From: Neptuniibacter sp.
GTDB taxonomy: Bacteria > Pseudomonadota > Gammaproteobacteria > Pseudomonadales > Balneatricaceae
Direction of reading: 5' to 3'
NCBI GenBank assembly: GCA_030149405.1
Contig: JASBRM010000397.1
Location: forward strand, 1-7,530
Length of the DNA: 7,530 bases
Numbering within the stretch: the first letter of the stretch is position 1; each line of letters starts with the position of its first letter. Made by a program: the position numbers and the translations under genes. The notes below the pieces were generated by a model that saw nothing but the letters and a program-made list of their open reading frames with translations, had not been told where the DNA came from and did no database searches. Shown piece after piece: positions 1 to 7,490 of this stretch.

Positions 1-2
1 CG

Positions 3-173
3 ATTCTCGACCGCATCGGGTTACGGCTCGGCATGACCATTTCGCTCGTCATCTGGATGGTGTCGAGCGCGAGTCATGCGATTGCCGGCTCGTTCCTCGC
101 CTTCGCGTTGGCGCGTGCGGCACTCGGCATCATCTATAAATACTTTGCCAGTAAGTTATCCAGCTTTCCCTGA
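3..173 (+). CDS. MFS transporter fragment (5' truncated by window edge, 3' cut by junction)
   Basis: An open frame enters from the left edge and runs to a TGA at 171-173. Its first 42 or so codons read like an internal piece of a major facilitator transporter of the anion:cation symporter type. A loop beginning ILDRIGLRLG resembles the conserved DRxGxR loop after transmembrane helix 2. A hydrophobic helix follows (ISLVIWMVSSASHAIAG), then FALARAALGI, which resembles the start of a helix-4 region usually continuing into GxGEA. After ALGI (about base 130) the resemblance ends and the frame reads through the antisense of the kdsC 3' end to a chance stop. The fragment is about 63% GC with GC-rich third positions, unlike every other gene here. 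The family call rests on motif resemblance only; substrate unknown. It is probably not a functional gene as it stands. Confidence 0.6.
   Translation: MLDRIGLRLGMTISLVIWMVSSASHAIAGSFLAFALARAALGIIYKYFASKLSSFP
125..136. other. Composition and homology breakpoint between MFS fragment and kdsC
   Basis: By hand count, bases 1-130 are 82/130 GC (63%) and 131-180 are 20/50 (40%). MFS-like coding on the plus strand ends at about 130. The kdsC stop codon on the minus strand occupies 134-136. The two unrelated sequences therefore meet within a few bases, with no visible insertion-sequence end, terminal repeat, tRNA or other recombination landmark in the flanking bases. The exact join cannot be placed more finely than about ten bases. 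Confidence 0.6.
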
Positions 174-661
174 GCGGAAAGAATTTGTTCGCAAAATTCG
201 CGTGCTGCCCCTTCACCGCCTTTTCTCGTACTGCACCAGTCGGCGTGTTCTTTTACAACAGAGTGTCCATTTGGAACCGTTGCACCAAAAGCGCAGGCTC
301 GTATGGCAGACAGATCAGGCCAGTCATCACCAATATAGGCTGTGGTATCTGCATTATGGGTCGTATTACCCCACAATTCTTCCAATGCCGTGAGTTTGTC
401 CTCTCGTCCTTGTTGCAGATAATTAATCCCAAGGGAGCGGCTGCGTTGAATTACCTGAGGTGAACTTCGGCCAGTAATTATGGCCGTTTCAATTCCTGCT
501 TCCATTAATAATTTGATACCGAGACCGTCCAGGGTATTAAATTGTTTTACTTCTTGGCCATTCGGTAAAAAAAGTAGCTGCCCTGAGGTCAGAATGCCAT
601 CGACATCAAATACTGCCAGAGTAATGTCTTTTATCTTGTTGTTAAGTTCATCGCTGAGCAT
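134..661 (-). CDS. kdsC: 3-deoxy-D-manno-octulosonate 8-phosphate phosphatase (KdsC)
   Basis: Cytoplasmic HAD-superfamily phosphatase that converts Kdo-8-phosphate to Kdo and phosphate, a step in making the inner-core sugar of LPS. The 175-residue protein shows all the HAD motifs: FDVDGILT with D19 (nucleophile) and D21, the motif II threonine in IITGR (T63), the motif III lysine in EDKL (K89), and GDDWPD with D112/D113 for Mg binding. It is a cap-less (C0) HAD, as expected for KdsC. The C-terminal GGEGAAREFCEQIL and AQGKLD segments match the family. The tail after AQGKLD is as long as in E. coli KdsC, so the protein looks complete although the contig changes character right after its stop. 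It is shorter than the 188-residue E. coli protein because the N-terminus is shorter. The ATG overlaps the kdsD stop by one base (TAATG), and a GGAG lies 7 bases upstream inside kdsD, indicating translational coupling. Normally lptC would follow; it does not here. Confidence 0.96.
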   Translation of the reverse strand: MLSDELNNKIKDITLAVFDVDGILTSGQLLFLPNGQEVKQFNTLDGLGIKLLMEAGIETAIITGRSSPQVIQRSRSLGINYLQQGREDKLTALEELWGNTTHNADTTAYIGDDWPDLSAIRACAFGATVPNGHSVVKEHADWCSTRKGGEGAAREFCEQILSAQGKLDNLLAKYL

Positions 662-1644
662 TAGATAACTCCGGCTTTCAAAAGGTCATGCATGTTGAGA
701 GCGCCCACAGGTTGGTTTTTCTCATCAGTGACAATCAATGCATTGATTTTTTTGTCTTCCATGATTTGCAGGCATTCAGCAGCCAGAATATCCCGGGAAA
801 CCGTGGTGCAGTCAGGGGTCATCACCTGATCAATTTTGATCTCATTAGGCGATGCATCCTGATCCAGAGCTCGACGCAAGTCGCCATCGGTAAATATTCC
901 CAACAACTGATTCTCATTGTTAGTCACAGCGGTCATCCCTAAGCGTTTCTGAGTGACTTCCAGCAGAGCTTCCCTTAGAGAACTTCCAGATAAGACCGCA
1001 GGGATGTCTTCACCTGTATGCATGATGTCGTTCACTTTGAGAAGTAAACGCCGTCCAAGGCTTCCGCCTGGATGAGAAAAAGCAAAATCATCGCTACTGA
1101 ATCCACGTTCTTCGAGTAGGGCAATTGCTAGTGCATCACCCAGTACCAGTTGCGCAGTTGTACTTGAAGTTGGTGCCAGGCCCAGAGGGCAGGCTTCCTT
1201 TTCGACGCCAATATGTAAGTTGGCATCGCCAGATTCTGAAAGTGTTGAATTGCGGTTGGCTGTAATGCTGATCAGAGGTGTCTTCATTCTCTTTAATAAG
1301 GGAATGAGAGTAACAACTTCAGCAGTTTCTCCAGAATTAGAGAGTGCGATGACTACATCTTTACCAGTAATCATACCCAGATCACCATGGCTGGCTTCAC
1401 CAGGATGTACAAAAAATGACGGTGTGCCAGTACTGGCGAGTGTTGCAGCAATTTTACAGCCTATGTGACCGGACTTGCCCATTCCGGTAACAATTACCCG
1501 GCCCTGGCAATTTAGAATCAGCTCACATGCAGTATTAAAGTTGTCATCCAGATGCGGAATGAGATCAGAAACGGCTTCTGCTTCCAGACCGATAGTGCGT
1601 TTAGCAGAAAGGGTAAAATCAGACTGAGTCATGGGTTTATTCAT
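661..1644 (-). CDS. kdsD: D-arabinose 5-phosphate isomerase (KdsD)
   Basis: Cytoplasmic aldo-keto isomerase that interconverts ribulose-5-phosphate and arabinose-5-phosphate, the first committed step towards Kdo and LPS. The 327-residue product has an N-terminal SIS domain (about 40-185) and two CBS domains (about 208-265 and 274-327), the standard architecture. Residues equivalent to the E. coli KdsD K59, E111, E152 and H193 are present as K57 (GMGKSGH), E109 (SNSGETAE), E150 (EKEACPLG) and H191 (SHPGGSLG). The frame is open upstream to an ATG at 1746, but that extension lies inside yrbG and reads as non-family, arginine- and cysteine-rich sequence. I chose the ATG at 1644, two bases after the yrbG stop, which gives essentially the E. 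coli length (328). An ATG four codons further in (1632) cannot be excluded. No strong Shine-Dalgarno is visible, so reinitiation after yrbG is likely. Confidence 0.95.
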   Translation of the reverse strand: MNKPMTQSDFTLSAKRTIGLEAEAVSDLIPHLDDNFNTACELILNCQGRVIVTGMGKSGHIGCKIAATLASTGTPSFFVHPGEASHGDLGMITGKDVVIALSNSGETAEVVTLIPLLKRMKTPLISITANRNSTLSESGDANLHIGVEKEACPLGLAPTSSTTAQLVLGDALAIALLEERGFSSDDFAFSHPGGSLGRRLLLKVNDIMHTGEDIPAVLSGSSLREALLEVTQKRLGMTAVTNNENQLLGIFTDGDLRRALDQDASPNEIKIDQVMTPDCTTVSRDILAAECLQIMEDKKINALIVTDEKNQPVGALNMHDLLKAGVI

Positions 1645-1646
1645 TT

Positions 1647-2606
1647 TTAAGCAATGGTCATAGTGTATAGCAGGAATAGATAGCCTGCATAGGCAGCTGC
1701 CAACAGCCCGCCTTCGAAGCGACTGATGGAAGGAGGTTTCTGCCAAAGAGCAAAGGCCATCAGGGCCAGTGTTAGTCCCAGCATAGAGGCATAGTCCCGA
1801 TATAACACCTCAGTGTCCATCGTGATGGGGGCAATGAATCCTGGTACAGCCATTACTGCGGCAAGGTTGAATATATTCGAGCCGACAACATTACCAATGG
1901 CGATGTCATGGTGATTCTTTAACGCGCTGGCAACAGATGCGGCGAGCTCCGGCAGGCTGGTACCGATTGCAACAATGGTTAAGCCGACAACAAGTTCGCT
2001 AACACCCATGCTATAAGCTATCTCGCTGGCGCCCCATACCAGCATCTTCGAACTGCCTGCAAGAATGAGTAAGCCAATAATGAGCCAGAAAACTGCCTGT
2101 GAAGTTTTAAGCTCAGGAAGTTCTTCCTCTTCTTCGCCAATTTGATCATCGTTGCTGGCACTTTTCTGGAATCGGCTAAACAAGTACAGGCATACCGCCA
2201 GACTGATAATTAGAATGCAACTGTCTATCAGGCCCAGTTTGAAATCGATCAGCAGGGCACCTGCCAGAAGTGTGATACCTAGAAGCAAAGGCAGCTCTTT
2301 TTTCAGAACACCTGATTTTACAGGCAAAGGGGCGATCAAGGCCGTAATGCCAAGTACCAAGGCAATGTTCGCAATGTTGGAACCCAAAGCATTACCAATC
2401 GCCAATTCTCCAGCATCAGAAGTTGCAGCCATGATAGATACGAGAATCTCTGGAGCAGATGTTCCGAAGGAAACAATAGTCAAACCAATCAGCATGGGAG
2501 ACATGCCAAAATTCTTTGCGGTAGCTGCGGCGCCGATAACAAAACGGTCTGCACTCCATACCAATAGAATGAGTCCAGCGAGCAAAGCTAAAATCGGATA
2601 AAGCAT
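1647..2606 (-). CDS. yrbG: CaCA-family calcium/sodium antiporter YrbG
   Basis: Inner-membrane cation antiporter of the Ca2+:cation superfamily. The 319-residue protein is almost entirely hydrophobic helices and has the two inverted alpha-repeats that define the family. Repeat 1 has GTSAPEILVS (E53) and GNALGSNIAN (about 71-80). Repeat 2 has GTSLPELAAS (E220) and GNVVGSNIFN (about 238-247). The two glutamates and the GSN asparagines are the expected ion-coordinating residues. A charged loop rich in glutamate (about 151-167) separates the halves. Length is close to E. coli YrbG (325). It is the first gene of the leftward unit with kdsD and kdsC. A good sigma70-like promoter lies about 30 bases upstream; the Shine-Dalgarno is weak. 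E. coli YrbG is dispensable and its ion preference is uncertain, so the substrate is left open. Confidence 0.93.
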   Translation of the reverse strand: MLYPILALLAGLILLVWSADRFVIGAAATAKNFGMSPMLIGLTIVSFGTSAPEILVSIMAATSDAGELAIGNALGSNIANIALVLGITALIAPLPVKSGVLKKELPLLLGITLLAGALLIDFKLGLIDSCILIISLAVCLYLFSRFQKSASNDDQIGEEEEELPELKTSQAVFWLIIGLLILAGSSKMLVWGASEIAYSMGVSELVVGLTIVAIGTSLPELAASVASALKNHHDIAIGNVVGSNIFNLAAVMAVPGFIAPITMDTEVLYRDYASMLGLTLALMAFALWQKPPSISRFEGGLLAAAYAGYLFLLYTMTIA

Positions 2607-2637
2607 AGATTATTGAGTTCCAGAAAAGAGAGGGGCT

Positions 2638-2666
2638 ATTAAACCAGAATGCGAAAACTGTTTGAA
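2638..2666 (-). promoter_or_regulatory. Predicted sigma70 promoter for yrbG-kdsD-kdsC
   Basis: Read on the minus strand, a TTCAAA -35 (2661-2666, 4/6 consensus) is followed by a 17-base spacer and a TTTAAT -10 (2638-2643, 5/6). The spacer ends in TGG, giving an extended -10 element. Transcription would start near 2631, leaving a leader of about 25 bases before the yrbG ATG. Position, spacing and the extended -10 all fit; this is a by-eye prediction. Confidence 0.5.
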
Positions 2667-2694
2667 TCCGTTATGTACCTCTTGTTATAGAATA

Positions 2695-2723
2695 TTCACG
2701 TTTTTATGCTGAAATGGTATAGT
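2695..2723 (+). promoter_or_regulatory. Predicted sigma70 promoter for the mla operon
   Basis: A TTCACG -35 (2695-2700, 4/6 consensus), an exact 17-base spacer and a TATAGT -10 (2718-2723, 5/6) preceded by TGG, again an extended -10. Transcription would start near 2730, giving a leader of about 113 bases before mlaF. A weaker alternative upstream, TTGAAT (2662-2667) with TATAGA (2686-2691) and an 18-base spacer, is also possible. Confidence 0.5.
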
Positions 2724-2729
2724 TTGCTG

Positions 2730-2770
2730 CCCCATTTGAGAGCTGGGGTGACTGGTGAGGTGTGCAGTCA
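2730..2770 (+). promoter_or_regulatory. Two adjacent inverted repeats at the 5' end of the mla leader
   Basis: CCCCA (2730-2734) pairs with TGGGG (2744-2748) around a 9-base loop. TGACTG (2749-2754), starting at the very next base, pairs with CAGTCA (2765-2770) around a 10-base loop. If the predicted start near 2730 is right, the transcript begins with two consecutive small stem-loops. Neither is followed by a T-tract, so they are not terminators. They could stabilise the mRNA, act as a protein site, or be chance; stems of 5-6 bp are short. Confidence 0.3.
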
Positions 2771-2842
2771 GATTAGCTGTACGTGTTTTCTGGGTGTTTC
2801 ATTGGAATCGAAACTCCTGAGTATTTTTTAAAACGGAATCTT

Positions 2843-3655
2843 ATGAGCCATTTTGAAGATGTCATTATTGACATCCAACAACTCAGTTTTTCTCGTAGTG
2901 ATCGACCTATCTACAACAATGTTGATATTAAGATTCCTCGGGGCAAGATAACTGCGATCATGGGGCCTTCCGGCACTGGTAAGACCACACTCCTGAAATT
3001 AATTGGTGGTCAATTGAATCCCGATTCCGGAAAGATCTACCTAGATGGTCAGAATATCCCTACGCTAAATCGCCGGGAGTTGTTTGTCATACGTGAGCGT
3101 ATGGGCATGCTGTTTCAGAGTGGCGCTCTGTTTACAGATATGTCGGTATTTGAAAATGTTGCTTTCCCGCTGCGCGTTCATACCAAACTCCCTGAGGATA
3201 TGATTCGAGACATCGTATTGATGAAATTAGAAGCAGTGGGATTACGCGGGGCCAGTGAGCTGATGCCGAGTGAGCTTTCCGGTGGTATGGCGCGTCGAGT
3301 CGCACTGGCGCGTGCTATAGCCCTTGACCCTGACATTGTTATGTATGACGAGCCTTTTACCGGTCAGGATCCGATTGCAATGGGCGTGCTGGTTAATCTA
3401 ATACGCCGTTTGAACGAATCGTTAGGTCATACCAGCATCATCGTTTCTCATGATATTCAGGAAACGCTTGGTATTGCTGATTATATATATCTGGTAGCGG
3501 ACTCTTCAGTCATTGCTCATGGAACTCCAGAAGAGCTCAAAGAGGTCAATTCACCACAGGTTCGACAGTTCATGGAGGGTTTGCCTGACGGTCCTGTGCC
3601 GTTCCATTTTCCTGCAGTTGATTACCATGATGATTTGTTACAGAGGGGCGTGTAA
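2843..3655 (+). CDS. mlaF: Phospholipid transport ABC ATPase MlaF
   Basis: Cytoplasmic ATPase of the MlaFEDB complex, which powers phospholipid transfer between the inner membrane and the periplasmic carrier MlaC. The 270-residue protein has Walker A GPSGTGKTT (41-49), Q-loop Q92 in LFQSGALF, signature LSGGM (145-149), Walker B IVMYDE (165-170) with catalytic E170, and H-loop H203 in VSHD. The C-terminal stretch RQFMEGLPDGPVPFHFPA followed by YHDDLL matches the MlaF-specific tail, which in E. coli contacts the partner subunit and MlaB. The frame opens upstream to a GTG at 2783. I chose the ATG at 2843 because it gives the family length (E. coli 269), family-like sequence begins there, and a GGAA lies 4 bases before it. 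It is first in the mla operon; mlaE starts with no intervening base. Confidence 0.97.
   Translation: MSHFEDVIIDIQQLSFSRSDRPIYNNVDIKIPRGKITAIMGPSGTGKTTLLKLIGGQLNPDSGKIYLDGQNIPTLNRRELFVIRERMGMLFQSGALFTDMSVFENVAFPLRVHTKLPEDMIRDIVLMKLEAVGLRGASELMPSELSGGMARRVALARAIALDPDIVMYDEPFTGQDPIAMGVLVNLIRRLNESLGHTSIIVSHDIQETLGIADYIYLVADSSVIAHGTPEELKEVNSPQVRQFMEGLPDGPVPFHFPAVDYHDDLLQRGV
3642..3648 (+). promoter_or_regulatory. Ribosome binding site of mlaE
   Basis: AGAGGGG lies inside the end of mlaF, 7 bases before a GTG that directly follows the mlaF TAA. Its strength and spacing support the GTG at 3656 as the mlaE start. Confidence 0.7.
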
Positions 3656-4435
3656 GTGGAGTCATTAGCACGTTTAGGTCGGTTTGGTCTGAATAACCTG
3701 GCGTCGTTGGGGCGTTCAGGCATGATTTTATTTCAGGCTATAGTTGCGCGTCCGCAGCCTTTAACCATGTTCCCTTTATTGGTACAGCAAATCTACTTTG
3801 TTGGGGTTTTGTCCTTAATCATTATTGTTGTTTCAGGACTGTTTATTGGCATGGTTTTGGGGCTGCAGGGTTATACCATTCTGGTTGATTATGGCTCGGA
3901 ACAAGCCGTCGGGCAGATGGTGGCTTTGAGTTTGGTCAGAGAGTTGGCCCCAGTAGTGACAGCGCTGCTCTTTGCCGGTCGAGCCGGTTCAGCGTTGACG
4001 GCTGAAATTGGGCTGATGAAAGCCACTGAGCAGTTATCCAGTCTGGAAATGATTGGAGTAGATCCTTTGCGAAGAATTATTGCTCCGCGTTTCTGGGCCG
4101 GCTTTATCTGCTTGCCCATTCTTGCGGCAATTTTTTCTATTGTAGGGATTTACGGTGGTGCTCTGGTAAGTATTGAGTGGTTAGGCATCTATGACGGTTC
4201 CTTCTGGGCCAATATGCAAAACTCAGTAGATTTTGCTGATGACATTGTGAACGGTTTGATAAAATCCGTTGTTTTCGGCTTTGTAGTAACCTGGATAGCT
4301 GTTTTTCAGGGGTACGATTGTATTCCAACTTCTGAAGGCATTAGTCAGGCAACAACTAAAACAGTAGTCTATGCATCCTTGGCGGTGCTGGGACTGGATT
4401 TTATTCTCACAGCTGTGATGTTTGGAGAAATTTAA
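3656..4435 (+). CDS. mlaE: Phospholipid transport ABC permease MlaE
   Basis: Inner-membrane permease of the MlaFEDB complex (MlaE/YrbE family). The 259-residue length matches E. coli (260). It has an N-terminal amphipathic segment (about 1-35), then hydrophobic helices near 50-72, 88-108, 147-172, 200-218 and 238-257. The hallmark cytoplasmic coupling segment [20 protein letters not shown], continuing into [16 protein letters not shown], runs from 104 to 140 and is nearly identical to E. coli. It starts at GTG directly after the mlaF stop, with a strong ribosome binding site in mlaF, so translation of ATPase and permease is probably coupled. Its TAA is one base before the mlaD ATG. Confidence 0.97.
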   Translation: MESLARLGRFGLNNLASLGRSGMILFQAIVARPQPLTMFPLLVQQIYFVGVLSLIIIVVSGLFIGMVLGLQGYTILVDYGSEQAVGQMVALSLVRELAPVVTALLFAGRAGSALTAEIGLMKATEQLSSLEMIGVDPLRRIIAPRFWAGFICLPILAAIFSIVGIYGGALVSIEWLGIYDGSFWANMQNSVDFADDIVNGLIKSVVFGFVVTWIAVFQGYDCIPTSEGISQATTKTVVYASLAVLGLDFILTAVMFGEI

Positions 4436-4436
4436 T

Positions 4437-4895
4437 ATGCGTATGCGGATCATGGAGATCAGCGTAGGTGCTTTTATTCTTGCTGGAATGATGGCGCTTG
4501 TAGGCCTGGCGTTGAACGTTAGTGGCCTTTCAATGTCTAGTAGTGATGATACATATACTGTTTATGCACGATTTGAAAACATCGGTGGCCTTACATCACG
4601 TTCCAAAGTAACTATGTCTGGAGTATTGATCGGACATGTAACAAATATCGACCTGGATACAGACCAGTTGGTTGCCCGGGTTGAGATGGAAATTTACGAC
4701 GATGTGAATTTTCTTTCCATCGATAGCTCTGCTTCTATTCTGACTGCCGGTCTTCTGGGTGAAAAATACATTGGTGTGTCGGTCGGTTTCGAAGAGGAAT
4801 TTATGCAGGAAGGTGATTATTTCGAGGATACCCAGTCTGCCTTGGTTCTTGAAGATCTGGTTGGGAAGTTCCTCTTTAATGAGGTGAGTGAGTAA
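4437..4895 (+). CDS. mlaD: Phospholipid transport MCE protein MlaD
   Basis: Inner-membrane-anchored MCE-domain protein that forms the hexameric periplasmic ring of MlaFEDB, through which lipid passes to MlaC. The 152-residue protein has one N-terminal transmembrane helix (about 7-29), then the MCE domain (about 38-118) with YARFENIGGL, KVTMSGVLIGHV and TAGLLGEKYI, then a short helix containing LVLEDLVGKFLF (136-147). That helix corresponds to the pore-lining hydrophobic C-terminal helix in E. coli. It ends five residues later, lacking the disordered tail that makes E. coli MlaD 183 residues; short forms are usual in Pseudomonas-type relatives. The frame opens earlier at a TTG (4422). I chose ATG 4437, with GGAG (4424-4427) 9 bases upstream. 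MlaC follows after 5 bases. Confidence 0.96.
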   Translation: MRMRIMEISVGAFILAGMMALVGLALNVSGLSMSSSDDTYTVYARFENIGGLTSRSKVTMSGVLIGHVTNIDLDTDQLVARVEMEIYDDVNFLSIDSSASILTAGLLGEKYIGVSVGFEEEFMQEGDYFEDTQSALVLEDLVGKFLFNEVSE

Positions 4896-4900
4896 GAACT

Positions 4901-5542
4901 ATGTTGAATACCTGGTTGTCACAGATTCGTTATGCCTTTGCGCTGATTTTGATGTTTTCCTTTAGCTTTAATGCACAGGCAAAGTGGGAAGAGGCGAGTG
5001 CTGTCATTGAAACGTCTACTCAGGATATGCTTCAAATTCTTGAGCAGGAAGAGTTACTTGCGGAAGAACAGCAGGAGAACCTTCTCTCAGAGCTTGATTT
5101 GGCTTTATCCCCAGTGGTTGATTTTGATTACATCTCCAAAGTGGTCATGGGTAAGTACTACCGTAGAGCTTCAGGTGAGGAGCGCGCAGCCTTTTCCAGT
5201 GTGTTTAAAACGACATTACTTAAAACCTACGCGAAAGCGATTGTTGGTTTTAGAATTGAAAAGTATGAGATTGTTCGTCCTCAAAAGAAAAGTCCGAGTC
5301 CAAAAAAACAGATTGTTAACGTGAATGTATTTGCAGCTGACGGCACCAAATACTCATTAGTTTATTACATGAAGAAAGGTAAAGACGGCTGGCGCTTAGT
5401 GAATGCACTTTTGGATGGCATTAATTTACGTCTGACTTTTAAAAATCAGTTTGCGGATATGGTGCAGAAAAATCGTGGCGATGTAGGCGCGGTTATCTCC
5501 AGTTGGAAAGAGAAAGTTGACCCAGGTAAGAGGGAAGCTTGA
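4901..5542 (+). CDS. mlaC: Periplasmic phospholipid-binding protein MlaC
   Basis: Soluble periplasmic lipid carrier (MlaC/Ttg2D family) that shuttles phospholipid between the outer-membrane MlaA-porin complex and MlaD. Residues 1-27 form a Sec signal peptide: RYAFALILMFSFSFN as hydrophobic core, then AQA with cleavage predicted before K28. The mature part has the family signature around VVDFDYISKVVMGKYYRRAS (72-91), then TTLLKTYAKAIVGF (104-117), and ends in the beta-rich GWRLVNALLDGINLRLTFKN region (163-182). Length 213 is close to E. coli MlaC (211). The stretch PQKKSPSPKKQ (127-137) is a lysine-rich loop. The Shine-Dalgarno is weak and sits at the end of mlaD. The TGA stop overlaps the mlaB ATG (TGATG). 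The outer-membrane partner MlaA is not in this window, as is usual. Confidence 0.96.
   Translation: MLNTWLSQIRYAFALILMFSFSFNAQAKWEEASAVIETSTQDMLQILEQEELLAEEQQENLLSELDLALSPVVDFDYISKVVMGKYYRRASGEERAAFSSVFKTTLLKTYAKAIVGFRIEKYEIVRPQKKSPSPKKQIVNVNVFAADGTKYSLVYYMKKGKDGWRLVNALLDGINLRLTFKNQFADMVQKNRGDVGAVISSWKEKVDPGKREA
5529..5535 (+). promoter_or_regulatory. Ribosome binding site of mlaB
   Basis: AGAGGGA lies in the end of mlaC, 6 bases before the ATG at 5542. It favours that ATG over the in-frame TTG at 5539 as the mlaB start. Confidence 0.65.
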
Positions 5543-5838
5543 TGACAGCTAAGGCTCTATTAACGTCTGACGGAATTATTCAGCTTAGCGGGGAGCTAAA
5601 GTTCCCGGTTGTTGTTCAATTGCGCAAGGAGCTGGAGAGCCTTCTTGGATCTGTTTCTGATTCTGTTCAGATCGATTTTTCCGGGGTGGTTGCCAGTGAT
5701 AGCTCTGCGTTATCTCTATGGATGTGTTGTTTACGTTATGTGGAGCCTCTGGGAACCAAAATTGTGCCTGTTAATGTGCCGGATGAGATGATTCATTTTG
5801 CCGAAGTTGTAGGTTTGGACAAACACTTGGGGCAATAA
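5542..5838 (+). CDS. mlaB: STAS-domain protein MlaB
   Basis: Small cytoplasmic STAS-domain subunit of MlaFEDB that binds MlaF and supports complex assembly and ATPase activity. The 98-residue protein is a single STAS domain: an early strand ending IIQLSGEL (12-19), then VQIDFSGV (42-49), then VASDSSALSLW (50-60). The last segment is the DxSGL-like loop and helix that E. coli MlaB has as VDTGGLALL. E. coli T52, needed for function, aligns with S54 here, a conservative change. Sequence identity to E. coli MlaB is low, so the call leans on length, fold signature and position as last mla gene. The start codon overlaps the mlaC stop by one base. An intrinsic terminator follows 26 bases after the stop. 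Confidence 0.92.
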   Translation: MTAKALLTSDGIIQLSGELKFPVVVQLRKELESLLGSVSDSVQIDFSGVVASDSSALSLWMCCLRYVEPLGTKIVPVNVPDEMIHFAEVVGLDKHLGQ

Positions 5839-5864
5839 GCCAACAAACCTGGCAACTTAACTTT

Positions 5865-5891
5865 AAGGCGATGCTTGGCATCGCCTTTTTT
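5865..5891 (+). terminator. Rho-independent terminator of the mla operon
   Basis: GGCGATGC (5867-5874) and GCATCGCC (5878-5885) form a perfect 8-bp, GC-rich stem with a 3-base loop TTG. A run of six T follows (5886-5891), and AA at 5865-5866 can extend the stem. This is a textbook intrinsic terminator on the plus strand and separates mlaFEDCB from ibaG-murA. Confidence 0.92.
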
Positions 5892-5944
5892 GTTCCAATC
5901 CGGTATCATTCCGGCCTTGTTTTTATATCGATCAGGAGTTTCTG

Positions 5945-7469
<1,525 letters not shown>

Positions 7470-7490
7470 TAAACAGGTATAGATAAAGCT

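Noticed and set aside
76..463. Plus-strand open frames at 76-393 and 185-463
   Set aside because: Both run antisense through kdsC, which has complete HAD motifs. The first even crosses the composition breakpoint, so it cannot be one evolved gene.
1645..1746. 34-codon N-terminal extension of kdsD
   Set aside because: It overlaps the yrbG 3' end, does not resemble KdsD, and would make the protein much longer than the family. ATG 1644 gives the expected length and sits two bases after the yrbG stop.
2152..2601. 149-codon open frame antisense to yrbG
   Set aside because: It lies entirely within a clear CaCA transporter gene with conserved motifs. The opposite-strand product has no family features.
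2783..2842. 20-codon GTG-initiated extension of mlaF
   Set aside because: It has no resemblance to MlaF N-termini and no convincing ribosome binding site. ATG 2843 gives 270 residues, matching the family.
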